From contig JAGWGN010000012.1 in NCBI GenBank assembly GCA_028867335.1, positions 1 to 36,968 on the forward strand: 36,968 nucleotides of DNA, in the 5' to 3' direction. Source of the DNA: Microcaldota archaeon. GTDB lineage: Archaea > Micrarchaeota > Micrarchaeia > Micrarchaeales > CABMGC01. Below the pieces are notes generated by a model that did not search any database, was not told the DNA's origin, and saw nothing but the letters and a program-made list of their open reading frames with translations. Below, one piece after another: positions 9,691-17,494 of the stretch; within the stretch, counting starts at the first letter, position 1; every line of letters begins with the position of its first letter. The translations under genes and the position numbers were made by a program.

Positions 9691-9751
9691 CTAGGGGTGT
9701 TTTGCTTATAGCCAGGTATTTAGGCGACAACTAGGGATTGAGGGGGCGGGT

Positions 9752-10105
9752 TTAGGCCCTTATCAGTACCTTGATCCCATATTTCTCCTTGAAGTATGGG
9801 TACTCCCTGTTCTCCATGAAGAGGCTTACCGAGGCAAGAGTGAACGCCTTCATCCCGTACTTGTCAAGTATCCGCCCCAGGATCTTGTATCTGCCCGGCT
9901 CGAAGCGGACCATTTTCTGCAGATCGTCCTTTAGATACGCTGTGCGGTACTCCGATGACTCGCAAGGGGCCCTGGAGACGCACTTTATGAAGTACTCCCA
10001 CCTCTTGAGGCCCTCCCCCGCATTGAGATATTCCTTGATCTCCTTTTTGGCAAGCGAGATCTGCTTTGCGACCTTTGATTCCTCCTTTGAAAACAAACCT
10101 GCCAT
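9752..10105 (-). CDS. Conserved hypothetical protein, soluble, unknown
   Basis: 117 residues, charged and Lys/Glu/Tyr-rich, with no membrane segment. The N-terminal half is helical and basic (EESKVAKQISLAKKEIKEYLNAGEGLKRWEYFIKC). The rest contains RYKILGRILDKYGMKAF and ends KEKYGIKVLIRA. Two cysteines are present but no metal-binding motif. I do not recognise the family. It has its own promoter: a minus-strand TATA-like AAATATC lies near 10134-10142, about 30 bases before the ATG. It is divergent from the 7-TM/cydAB operon and separated from uvrB by 84 bases. Confidence 0.65.
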   Translation of the reverse strand: MAGLFSKEESKVAKQISLAKKEIKEYLNAGEGLKRWEYFIKCVSRAPCESSEYRTAYLKDDLQKMVRFEPGRYKILGRILDKYGMKAFTLASVSLFMENREYPYFKEKYGIKVLIRA

Positions 10106-10173
10106 CTTGATACCTGATTATATCCTCGCACCGAGATATTTAAGCATTATCCAGCCCTTCGTATCGTAAAAAG

Positions 10174-10183
10174 TTTTTATATT
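10174..10183 (+). promoter_or_regulatory. TATA box of the 7-TM/cydA/cydB operon
   Basis: TTTTTATATT is centred 25 bases upstream of the ATG at 10203, implying a leaderless transcript. Confidence 0.6.
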
Positions 10184-10202
10184 ATACCTCCGATAGTTAT
10201 CC

Positions 10203-10841
10203 ATGCAAAGCGACCAACTTGCTGCTTTAGTGGCTACAGTCCTCACTCTTCTGCTCACAGTTGGGCTGGCGATCGCCTTGAGCAGAAAATACATGGAGAA
10301 GAGGCGCCCGAGCCTGCTGTTTTGGAGCCTTGGGATCTGGGTCTTTGCATTTACCGTGCTGCTTGAGGCAGTCTTTGCCATCGGCATATACACAAGCGCG
10401 CTGATAGACGCATATCTCTTCCTGGTGGCTCTGCTTGTCGAGCTTTTGGCGCTAGGATCCATACAACTAATAAAAAACAGGCTGATCAAAAACGCATACT
10501 ATGCGCTGGCTGCAATCGGCGCCGCTGCCACGGCATACTCGGTTGCGGTAGGGAATGTGGGCAACCTTTTGATGCAGGGTGTCGTTGCGGCGCTTCCGCC
10601 CGACATTGTCATCTATGCATCCTCACTTGCGACGTTCCCTGCCGCCACTGTCTTGGTGATTGTTGCTGCGATGGGATACAGGAGGACCCGCAGCCTCAAG
10701 ATGGTCAGCATAATCGCGGGAGTGGTGGTGGTGAGCGTGGCGGGAACGCTTTATATTGCTTCATTTCCATCATTTCTCTATTACGCTGAGTTCGCAGGCA
10801 TGCTCTTGCTGTGGATGGGCTTCTACGACTTCAGACGCTAG
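10203..10841 (+). CDS. Seven-TM membrane protein, first gene of the cytochrome bd operon
   Basis: 212 residues with about seven hydrophobic helices connected by short basic loops (SRKYMEKRRPS, KNRLIKN, YRRTRSLK), hence cytoplasmic loops. Helix 2 contains FWSLGIWVFAFTVLLEAVFA with a buried glutamate. I do not recognise it as CydX, CydC/D or a known assembly factor. Its coding sequence abuts or overlaps cydA with no gap, so co-translation and a role in assembling, anchoring or tuning the oxidase is a reasonable inference from context only. Confidence 0.75.
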   Translation: MQSDQLAALVATVLTLLLTVGLAIALSRKYMEKRRPSLLFWSLGIWVFAFTVLLEAVFAIGIYTSALIDAYLFLVALLVELLALGSIQLIKNRLIKNAYYALAAIGAAATAYSVAVGNVGNLLMQGVVAALPPDIVIYASSLATFPAATVLVIVAAMGYRRTRSLKMVSIIAGVVVVSVAGTLYIASFPSFLYYAEFAGMLLLWMGFYDFRR

Positions 10842-10843
10842 GT

Positions 10844-12178
10844 GTGGATTTGCTGGTTGTCGACTTTGACAGGTTCCTGATGGGGTTCTCACTTGGTGTT
10901 CACATACCGCTTGCAAGCATCGGGATCGCCCTGCCGCTGATTGTGATGCTCGCCGAGTACCTCGGGATAAGGTATGCTGACAGGAATTTCATGGTGCTTG
11001 CAAAGAGGCTCTCCCTTGCGCTTGTCGTGCTCTTTGCGATAGGGACCGCATCAGGGATGCTAATTGCGCTAAACATCTTGCTCCTATGGCCAAAGTTCAT
11101 GCAGCTTGTCGCGCAGGTCGCGATACTGCCATTCTACCTTGAGACATTCGCATTTTTCATGGAGACGATCTTCCTCAGCATCTACATCTACTCCTGGGGC
11201 AAGTTCAAGAATCCTTATGTGCACCTAATCAGCGTAATTCCAGTCGTCGTGGGGGGATTCCTCTCCGGCGCGCTGATAACGATGATCAACGCCTTCATGA
11301 ACACTCCGGTAGGATTTGACATACAGGCGTATATTTCAAGCGGAGCGGTTACAAACATACAGCCGCTTGCCGTCTTCACAAGCCCATCCGCCCTAATTGA
11401 GCTCGCTCATGTCCTCACAACATCGTGCTTTGCTGCAATCTTCATCTTCATCGCATACATGGCGTACAGGCTGCTTAGGACTCAGGATGAGCAGAAGCGA
11501 AACTACTACATAAAGGGACTCAACCTGCTGATTGTAGTTGGCGCGGTCTTCACAGTTCTTGCGCTTGTAACCGGAATCGTATCAATTGCAACTCTGGTCA
11601 ATCTGCAGCCCGAGAAGTACGCGGCAATCGAAGGGAATCTCTATCCACAAACCTTCGCTCCGGAGAGAATTGGCGGGATACCGGTCGGGAACACATTGCA
11701 GTATTTCATCCCCATACCGGAGCTGCAGAGCATACTTGCAACGGGAAGCCCCTCAGGGATGGTTCCTGGGCTCAGCAGCTATCCTGTAGATACCTGGCCC
11801 CCTCTGATTGTGCACCTTATGTTTGACATAATGGTTGGTTCAGGATTCCTAGTTGCTGGGATACTTGCACTCTTTGTGCTCCTGATACTCCTCAAAAGAA
11901 ATCCCTACGTAAACAGATTAATGCTCTGGCTGATGATAATTGCAGGGGCACTTGCGGTGCTGATACTTGAGATAGGATGGGTGATGGCAGAGCTTGGAAG
12001 GCAGCCCTGGATAATCTACAACGTAATGAGAGTGAGCGACGCAGCAAACTATTCCACTTCCGTGATTCCGATAACCGGCCTGATACTGCTGTTCTATGTA
12101 ATCGCGATACCGCTAACAATAGTTCTGCTAAGGAGAATATTCAGGAACAGGCCACTTGAGGAAGAGTTGAAAGCATGA
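10844..12178 (+). CDS. cydA: Cytochrome bd-type quinol oxidase subunit I
   Basis: 444 residues from GTG 10844, immediately after the upstream stop; an in-frame GTG at 10811 inside that gene is an alternative. CydA binds three haems and reduces O2 with electrons from quinol at the membrane. The haem ligands can be read: His20 (SLGVHIPLAS), His in IELAHVLTTS and Met in DIMVGSGF, matching H19, H186 and M393 of the E. coli protein. The GRQPW signature with its preceding Glu (WVMAELGRQPW) is intact. The paired glutamates of the proton path appear as LETFAFFMET, seven residues apart rather than the usual eight. The quinol-binding Q loop is of the short type. The stop overlaps the cydB start (ATGA). 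Confidence 0.93.
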   Translation: MDLLVVDFDRFLMGFSLGVHIPLASIGIALPLIVMLAEYLGIRYADRNFMVLAKRLSLALVVLFAIGTASGMLIALNILLLWPKFMQLVAQVAILPFYLETFAFFMETIFLSIYIYSWGKFKNPYVHLISVIPVVVGGFLSGALITMINAFMNTPVGFDIQAYISSGAVTNIQPLAVFTSPSALIELAHVLTTSCFAAIFIFIAYMAYRLLRTQDEQKRNYYIKGLNLLIVVGAVFTVLALVTGIVSIATLVNLQPEKYAAIEGNLYPQTFAPERIGGIPVGNTLQYFIPIPELQSILATGSPSGMVPGLSSYPVDTWPPLIVHLMFDIMVGSGFLVAGILALFVLLILLKRNPYVNRLMLWLMIIAGALAVLILEIGWVMAELGRQPWIIYNVMRVSDAANYSTSVIPITGLILLFYVIAIPLTIVLLRRIFRNRPLEEELKA

Positions 12179-13107
12179 ATCCGCTATACATTGCAAACTA
12201 TCTGATATTCTCGATATTTTTCACACTGCTCATAATGGAGATTGGTGCTGCCCTGCTTGCGCTTCTCTCCTACTCAAACTATAGGGAAAAGCTTAGGCGA
12301 TACCTTCTGCCAATATGGGAGGTAAATGGGACTTTCGCTGCATTCTACCTAGTCAACTTTGAGGCAACCTACCCGACACTTTTGGGACTTGCTGGAACCA
12401 TATATGTGCTTCCGCTGCTTCTTGCAGGTGCAGCATTCATACTAAGAAGCGTCTTCCTTGTATACGCAGAGGTGATAGGCGCTGGGGAGTCAGAGCAGAA
12501 ATACATGAGGCTGTATGCGGTCTGCACACTTGTGATGTCTTTCTTTGCAATCTCAGTGCTCGGATCAGGCCTTAGCGGAATTGGAATCAATGTGGCAGCA
12601 AATTCCGCAGAGCTACTCCCTCTGATTCTCAGCCCATTCAACTTGCTGCTGTTCCTTGGGATGGTTCTAATAGCCGCATTCCTCTCGATCAATTACTTTG
12701 AGGTTGGGGGGCGCATGAAGTATGGGACACCCGCTGTATTTGCGGCGATAGCGACAATACTGCTTGGAATCTCCCAATACGCGCCTTCGCTCTTTGCAGG
12801 AATAATCGCAAACATCTATCTCCTAGCAATATCGCTAGCGATACTTGCAGTCACGTTGGTGCTGCAGCTTAGGAAAAACAGGTACGCAAACCATCTCTCC
12901 ATACTCTGGCTTATTATGTCGATAAACCTGCTAGGCATTGCGAATTACCCAAGCATATTCGGCTCACAGAGCATGCTGCAGTACGTTGCGAGCTCGGCAG
13001 GCGCTCTGCCCCTGCTTGTCATAACAACGGTTGGTGGTGCGGCGGTTGCACTCTCGCTTGCGGTTTTGATATATGTTAGCTACATCAGGAAGGATGTTGC
13101 TTACTAA
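12175..13107 (+). CDS. cydB: Cytochrome bd-type quinol oxidase subunit II-like protein
   Basis: 310 residues and about eight TM helices, the expected topology for subunit II, which stabilises the haem-bearing subunit I. Sequence conservation is weak. LLPIWEVNGTFAAFYLVNF near residue 43 aligns with the PVWDGNEVWLI-type signature of CydB, and SVFLVYAEV near residue 95 aligns with the following helix. The call rests mainly on position: it overlaps cydA by four bases (ATGA). There is no CydX-like small ORF or cydCD transporter nearby. Confidence 0.85.
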   Translation: MNPLYIANYLIFSIFFTLLIMEIGAALLALLSYSNYREKLRRYLLPIWEVNGTFAAFYLVNFEATYPTLLGLAGTIYVLPLLLAGAAFILRSVFLVYAEVIGAGESEQKYMRLYAVCTLVMSFFAISVLGSGLSGIGINVAANSAELLPLILSPFNLLLFLGMVLIAAFLSINYFEVGGRMKYGTPAVFAAIATILLGISQYAPSLFAGIIANIYLLAISLAILAVTLVLQLRKNRYANHLSILWLIMSINLLGIANYPSIFGSQSMLQYVASSAGALPLLVITTVGGAAVALSLAVLIYVSYIRKDVAY

Positions 13108-13113
13108 GGGCAC

Positions 13114-13123
13114 ATTTAAAAAG
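13114..13123 (+). promoter_or_regulatory. TATA box of the tRNA-Thr gene
   Basis: ATTTAAAAAG is centred about 46 bases upstream of the mature tRNA 5' end. Transcription would start near 13144 and leave a ~20-base leader for RNase P-type processing. Confidence 0.45.
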
Positions 13124-13164
13124 TTTAACGGGCAAATTAATCTGCATCAGAAACTGCTTCTTAT

Positions 13165-13236
13165 GCCTCAGTAGCTCAGTGGTAGAGCGCTTGTTTTGTA
13201 AACAAGAAGTCGGGGGTTCAATTCCCTCCTGGGGCT
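13165..13236 (+). tRNA. tRNA-Thr (anticodon TGT)
   Basis: A complete 72-base cloverleaf with no intron. Acceptor GCCTCAG pairs with CTGGGGC at 13229-13235. The D-arm contains AGCTCAGTGGTAGAGC. The anticodon stem CTTGT/ACAAG encloses loop TTTGTAA, so the anticodon is TGT. The T-arm is GGGGG-TTCAATT-CCCTC. The discriminator base is T, as usual for archaeal tRNA-Thr, and CCA is not encoded. Confidence 0.97.
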
Positions 13237-13259
13237 TCCTACTAGTTCTATAGGGAAAA

Positions 13260-13269
13260 GTTTTATAGG
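13260..13269 (+). promoter_or_regulatory. TATA box of the S51 peptidase gene
   Basis: GTTTTATAGG is centred about 27 bases before the ATG at 13292. This selects that ATG over the GTG three bases upstream and predicts a leaderless mRNA. Confidence 0.55.
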
Positions 13270-13291
13270 TCTTAATCTTAAACTAAGTGTG

Positions 13292-13900
13292 ATGAGATAT
13301 TATTTATCATCGTATAAAATTGGAAACAAGGCAGACAAGTTAAAGAAAATGATTCCGAAAGGAACGAGTATTGGGCTTATTCCAAATGCCTTAGATTATG
13401 TAAAACTTGAGATAAGAAGAGAGCGTAACCAAAAAACTATGAAAGAATTGACCGACATTGGAATAAGTGTTAAGATGCTGGACCTTCGCAGATATTTTGG
13501 GAAGGAAAAAGAATTAAAGAAGAAAATATACGATCTTGGAGGAATTTGGGTAAGGGGAGGAAACACATTTGTTTTACGGCAAGCAATGAGATTGAGTGGC
13601 TTAGATAAAATACTTAAAAATATGAAGCGGGAAGATTTTCTCTATGCAGGTTATAGTGCAGGGGGATGCGTTTTAAGTCCCGACCTTGAGTATTTACAAA
13701 ACGTAGATGATCCGACTATTACCCCTTACCGCACAAAAAAAGTGATTTGGAAAGGATTAGGATTAATTGACTACGCGTTTTTGCCACACTACAAATCAGA
13801 CCATCCTGAATCAGAAGAGATAGATAAAGAACTTGAATATTGCAAAAAAAATGGCATCCCGTTTAAAACGCTTAGAGACGGCGAGGTAATAATTATCTAG
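13292..13900 (+). CDS. Peptidase S51 (dipeptidase E / cyanophycinase-type) family protein
   Basis: 202 residues. The fold signature is visible in order: MRYYLSSYKIGNKADKLKKMIPKG with IGLIPNALD, then GIWVRGGNTFVLRQAM, then the nucleophile elbow YAGYSAGGCVLSP with Ser in GYSAG. A conserved LPHYKSDHPES segment carries the active-site His candidate. Characterised relatives cleave Asp-Xaa dipeptides or cyanophycin; the substrate here is not predictable. The gene is visibly more AT-rich than cydAB upstream, with AAA and TTA codons frequent. It sits directly behind a tRNA gene, and a 14-base sequence resembling the tRNA T-arm follows it at 13902-13915, so it may be acquired. Confidence 0.88.
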   Translation: MRYYLSSYKIGNKADKLKKMIPKGTSIGLIPNALDYVKLEIRRERNQKTMKELTDIGISVKMLDLRRYFGKEKELKKKIYDLGGIWVRGGNTFVLRQAMRLSGLDKILKNMKREDFLYAGYSAGGCVLSPDLEYLQNVDDPTITPYRTKKVIWKGLGLIDYAFLPHYKSDHPESEEIDKELEYCKKNGIPFKTLRDGEVIII

Positions 13901-13917
13901 TAAGTCGCGGATTCACA

Positions 13918-13929
13918 GCCCAATCGGGC
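13918..13929. terminator. Small hairpin in the convergent gap
   Basis: GCCC-AATC-GGGC is a perfect 4-bp inverted repeat followed by ATATTTTCAC on the plus strand, between two convergent genes. It is possibly a transcription end for the peptidase gene; short, so tentative. Confidence 0.3.
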
Positions 13930-13935
13930 ATATTT

Positions 13936-14355
13936 TCACTTGTTCTTATTATGCTTCTTTTCCACCAATCCACTTCTTGCTTCTCTAATCTTGTCTCTGG
14001 CAGCAATAAACTTGCTGTAATCCTCTATTGTGACTATTTTTCGATCCTCTATGATGCGATGGGTGTCCTTTGAGAACCCATATTTTTTCAATGTTGCATC
14101 GTAGAGCTCATTAAGCCCCTTCCTCTGATATTCGACCAGATCCCTTACAGTATCTGCCATATCCACCCCCTGGCCCCCGCTCGCATATAGGTTCGGGCCG
14201 TATTCGGCGGCCTCTATGTATATCTGGATACTCATTATCTTGTCCCACTCCTGCTCCGTGACCTGCCCAAGAATATTGAGCCCGTCGCTCGCGTTCGGCA
14301 GCATTGAATTTTGCCCTCTGTGGAGCAGTGATTTGAGTTCGCTTACTAGTTTCAT
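13936..14355 (-). CDS. Hypothetical soluble helical protein
   Basis: 139 residues, probably mostly helical, with no membrane segment and no recognised domain. It includes LGQVTEQEWDKIMSIQIYIEAAEYGPN, a glycine-containing turn (ASGGQGVDMADTV), and a basic tail (EARSGLVEKKHNKNK). It lies 12 bases downstream of the 14368-14781 gene on the same strand, so the two are very likely one operon. Confidence 0.6.
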   Translation of the reverse strand: MKLVSELKSLLHRGQNSMLPNASDGLNILGQVTEQEWDKIMSIQIYIEAAEYGPNLYASGGQGVDMADTVRDLVEYQRKGLNELYDATLKKYGFSKDTHRIIEDRKIVTIEDYSKFIAARDKIREARSGLVEKKHNKNK

Positions 14356-14367
14356 AATATCAACATG

Positions 14368-14781
14368 CTATTCTCGGCCCAGTTTGGAAAGTATCTGCTT
14401 GACGGTTGTCACTTCAAGAGTTGCCAACATTGTTTTAGAAACATTTTCAAGATTGTGCCAGTATCCTATCTCATTGGCAGCCACAGAATCAAATTCCTCA
14501 CCAGGACTAAAAAATTTGGTGCTAATTTCAGTTCCGTTTTTATCTCTAGCCGTATATTTTAATGATTTCGCGTCCCCCGTAAGGACTTTTATTGTTTCAC
14601 ACAGGGTTCCAGGATGTGCTCTAAGTCCGCTCTTATCGAGATCCTTTAAATCAGCTCCGATAGCGGTATTCTTTTTAGGATCGATTTGAATTATTGCAAC
14701 ACTTTCGTTATCTAACTGAGTAACTACGTGCTTTCTACCGTACGGCCTCTCCTCCCACTGAACTCTGTTTTTAATCTCCAT
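14368..14781 (-). CDS. Hypothetical protein, possibly cupin-like
   Basis: 137 residues. The C-terminal half (STKFFSPGEEFDSVAANEIGYWHNLENVSKTMLATLEV) has the rhythm of a cupin second motif, with a glycine-glutamate turn, a His next to an aromatic residue and a closing strand. The metal-binding first motif is not evident, so the fold is only a suggestion. It is the first gene of a two-gene minus-strand operon with 13936-14355. A TTTTAAATG-like promoter element lies about 30 bases upstream, near 14810. Base use is more AT-rich than the neighbouring copper cluster. Confidence 0.55.
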   Translation of the reverse strand: MEIKNRVQWEERPYGRKHVVTQLDNESVAIIQIDPKKNTAIGADLKDLDKSGLRAHPGTLCETIKVLTGDAKSLKYTARDKNGTEISTKFFSPGEEFDSVAANEIGYWHNLENVSKTMLATLEVTTVKQILSKLGRE

Positions 14782-14926
14782 CTTTTCATAGTTATTTGGG
14801 CGTTTTTCATTTAAAAGACTAATTCAATGAACGTTTCTAGGGCTTTTTAACCCGCATCACGCCCCCTCCTGAGGTTTTTTTAGCCACCCCACAAAACCAA
14901 TAAGATAGTTGTTGCCAAATAGGATT

Positions 14927-16993
14927 ATGGCAACAGACCCTGTATGCGGAATGCAGGTCAATGAGGCTGAGTCGAAGCTTGTCTCAGAGAGGTCTGGGAG
15001 GAGGTACTATTTCTGCAGCACAACCTGCAAGATTCAGTTTGAAAAGCCTGAAAGAGAGCTAAAAAGCCTGAAAACCGCCCTGCAAATCTCCTGGCCCCTG
15101 ACAGCAGTTGTTGCGGTACTAACGTACATAATTTCACTTGCGTATGGGAACTACCTGATGTTTGTGCTAGCCAGCATAATACAGTTTTATGCGGGCCAGC
15201 GCTTCTACGCGGGAATTATCGATGCTATAAAAAACAGATCGGCAAATATGGACACGCTCATAGCAATCGGTACTAGCGCAGCTTGGCTGTATAGCACGGC
15301 GGTGACTTTCGCGCCAGGCGCTTTTGCAAGCGGGGGAGTGTACTTTGATACTTCAACAATCATAATCTCTCTTATACTGACAGGGACATACCTGCAAAGG
15401 CTTGCAGAAGCCAGGGCCTCCAGCGCGGTGTCTGCGTTAATGGCCCTGCAGCCAAAGGTCGTCCATACAATAGTCCTTGGCAAAATAGTGGACAGGCCGA
15501 TTGAGCAGATAAGGGCAGGGGATTTGCTGCTTGTCAAGACGGGCGAGAAGATACCCACGGATTCGGTTGTAGTATATGGCAGCAGCTCGGTTGACGAATC
15601 GATGATCACGGGGGAGAGCATGCCGATTACCAAGAGGGCGGGGGACAGCGTAATAGGGGGGACAATGAATGCGACAGGACCTCTTAGGATAAAAGCCGCG
15701 AAGGTCGGGGAGGATACGGCACTTTCCCAGATAATAAAGATAGTTGAAGACGCGGCATCAAGCAAAGTGCCAATACAGAAGCTTGCGGACAAAATATCCT
15801 CGTACTTTGTGCCGCTTGTTGTGTTCATCGGGATAGTCTCCTCATTGGCATGGTATCTGATAGGTGGGGTGGGATTAAACTTCGCGACGCTCATATTTGT
15901 AAGCGTGCTGATCATCGCATGCCCCTGCGCACTTGGGATAGCCACGCCGGCGGCCTTGCTGGTGGCATCCGGCAGGGCGGCGAGGGAGGGAATACTGGTG
16001 AAAAGCGGTGAAAGCCTGCAGAGGGCAAGCATGGTTGATGTTGTGGTTCTTGATAAGACCGGAACGCTCACAAAAGGAAAACCTGAGGTTACGGACATAA
16101 TTTCAGTATCGGGAGATAGTACACGGAAGATATTGAGATTTGCAGCCATTGCAGAAACAAACTCGGAGCACGTTATTGGAAAGGCGATAATCGAGAAGGC
16201 GAGTAAAGATAAAATCAGGTTTGAATTTCCAAAAAAGTTCACTTACAAGCAGGGCAGTGGTGTAATCGCTTTGGACAGAGCGGGCAGGAAGATAACGGTA
16301 GGCAACAGGGACCTGTTTGGTAAAGGGCAATTGGAGCATTTGGAGAAAGAGGCCCAAAAGATGGAATTGCAGGGCAAGACAGTGCTTATTGTTGGAGTTG
16401 GCAAAGAGGTGATTGGGATCATAGCGCTTGCGGATGTGCTCAAGGAGGACAGCAGGAGGGCGATAGCCGCTTTGAAAAGCATGGGCAAAGAGATATGGCT
16501 CATTACCGGGGACAATGAGAGGGTCGCAAATGCTATTGCAATGCAGCTTGGCATAAAAAATGTAATGGCGCACACAAAGCCCAAGGACAAAATGAGGAAG
16601 ATAAGCGAGCTGCAAAAGCAGGGCAAGAGGGTAGCCATGATAGGCGACGGGGTAAACGATGCACCTGCCCTGACGAGAGCGGACATAGGCATAGCGATAG
16701 GTGCGGGCACCGAAGTGGCAATACAGGCCGGGGGGATAATACTGGTGAGGAACAGGGTCTACGATGCCGTTGTTGCACTGGAGCTGGGAAAAATGACGAT
16801 GAGCAAGATAAAGCAGAACCTATTCTGGGCTTTTGGGTACAACATAATACTTATTCCGGTGGCGGCAGGAGCGCTCATACCTATTTTCACCACGAGTGTC
16901 TACAACTTTCTGCCGCTGCTTGCCGCGCTCGCTATGGCCTTTAGCTCTGTGACAGTGGTTGCAAATTCGCTGCTTCTGGCAAGGGCAAAATGA
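14927..16993 (+). CDS. copA: Copper-transporting P1B-type ATPase with N-terminal YHS domain
   Basis: 688 residues. It exports Cu+ across the cytoplasmic membrane using ATP. The N-terminus is a YHS/TRASH metal-binding domain (DPVCGM, then YYFCSTTC at residues 27-34) instead of an HMA domain. Membrane metal site: CPC at about 332-334, YN in FGYNIILIP, and MAFSS late in the protein, together the Cu+ (P1B-1) pattern. Catalytic motifs: TGES (actuator), DKTGT with the phosphorylated Asp near 376, GDGVNDAPAL. The usual SEHPL in the nucleotide domain is SEHVIGKAI here. The ATG at 14927 puts the YHS domain at the very N-terminus; an in-frame TTG upstream is less likely. It is followed by two small copper-linked genes. 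Confidence 0.94.
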   Translation: MATDPVCGMQVNEAESKLVSERSGRRYYFCSTTCKIQFEKPERELKSLKTALQISWPLTAVVAVLTYIISLAYGNYLMFVLASIIQFYAGQRFYAGIIDAIKNRSANMDTLIAIGTSAAWLYSTAVTFAPGAFASGGVYFDTSTIIISLILTGTYLQRLAEARASSAVSALMALQPKVVHTIVLGKIVDRPIEQIRAGDLLLVKTGEKIPTDSVVVYGSSSVDESMITGESMPITKRAGDSVIGGTMNATGPLRIKAAKVGEDTALSQIIKIVEDAASSKVPIQKLADKISSYFVPLVVFIGIVSSLAWYLIGGVGLNFATLIFVSVLIIACPCALGIATPAALLVASGRAAREGILVKSGESLQRASMVDVVVLDKTGTLTKGKPEVTDIISVSGDSTRKILRFAAIAETNSEHVIGKAIIEKASKDKIRFEFPKKFTYKQGSGVIALDRAGRKITVGNRDLFGKGQLEHLEKEAQKMELQGKTVLIVGVGKEVIGIIALADVLKEDSRRAIAALKSMGKEIWLITGDNERVANAIAMQLGIKNVMAHTKPKDKMRKISELQKQGKRVAMIGDGVNDAPALTRADIGIAIGAGTEVAIQAGGIILVRNRVYDAVVALELGKMTMSKIKQNLFWAFGYNIILIPVAAGALIPIFTTSVYNFLPLLAALAMAFSSVTVVANSLLLARAK

Positions 16994-17033
16994 AGATATT
17001 TAAACGTAAAGGTTGCAAGTCCAATGTGAGCAA

Positions 17034-17294
17034 ATGGCTGCATTCTCCCAGATAAATGTAAAGGCTGCGGCAATAACCGGGGCAGCTGTAGGATTGCTGT
17101 GCTGGCTTTTGGGCGCAGGAATAGGTTTTAGCGGCATGCCAATGTACGGATTCTTAAATGGCGGCATGATGGGATACTATATGATGGGCTCTTCCGGCTA
17201 CGCGGTTCTGTACCTGATAACGCTTGGAATTGTTGGAGCAGTTGTCGGGGCAATTATCGGCTTTGTGTACAATTGGGCATTGAAGCTCAAATAA
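17034..17294 (+). CDS. Small two-TM membrane protein of the copper cluster (DUF5676-like)
   Basis: 86 residues from ATG 17034; an in-frame TTG at 17013 is less likely. The first helix (about 12-30) follows INVKAAAITGAAVGLLCWLLG. A Gly/Met-rich loop, MYGFLNGGMMGYYMMGSSGY, leads to a second helix, LGIVGAVVGAIIGFVYNWALKLK. The layout resembles DUF5676 membrane proteins, which I recall as frequent neighbours of heavy-metal ATPases. The Met-rich loop could bind Cu+ (inference). A TATA-like ATATTTAAA just after copA (16995-17003) suggests it can be transcribed separately. Confidence 0.7.
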   Translation: MAAFSQINVKAAAITGAAVGLLCWLLGAGIGFSGMPMYGFLNGGMMGYYMMGSSGYAVLYLITLGIVGAVVGAIIGFVYNWALKLK

Positions 17295-17315
17295 TGAATA
17301 TTGTTTGGCGATTTT

Positions 17316-17414
17316 ATGGAGGATTACACCTGTCCCATGCATCCCAAAGTCCACTCCAAGAAAAGGGGGAAATGTCCAGAATGCGGAATGGATCTCATCT
17401 TGTCCAAAAAGTAG
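17316..17414 (+). CDS. 32-residue heavy-metal-binding microprotein (CPMHP...CPECGMDL)
   Basis: A very short ORF starting ATG GAG GAT TAC ACC TGT and ending TAG. It encodes Cys-Pro-Met-His-Pro near the N-terminus and CPECGMDLIL near the C-terminus. This is the complete heavy-metal-binding domain that is usually fused to copper ATPases or CusB-type adaptors as CPMHP(x)n-GKCPxCGMxL. Here it stands alone, about 20 bases after the small membrane protein and downstream of copA. It is likely a Cu+/metal chaperone or sensor domain in trans to the ATPase, whose own N-terminus is a YHS domain. Confidence 0.8.
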   Translation: MEDYTCPMHPKVHSKKRGKCPECGMDLILSKK

Positions 17415-17460
17415 AGGAGGGATCTTAAAGCACATAAAAGCACTCCCCGAAAGCCACTTC

Positions 17461-17470
17461 ATTTTAAATA
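17461..17470 (+). promoter_or_regulatory. TATA box for the 17495 gene
   Basis: ATTTTAAATA is centred about 29 bases upstream of the ATG at 17495, so the mRNA is probably leaderless. Confidence 0.5.
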
Positions 17471-17494
17471 CGAGAAACTCTAGGGGATAGTACT

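Noticed and set aside
15205-16242. Long open frame (345 codons) on the minus strand opposite copA
   Set aside because: It is a shadow frame of a clearly conserved P-type ATPase; its translation has no domain and low-complexity Ser/Ile/Thr content.
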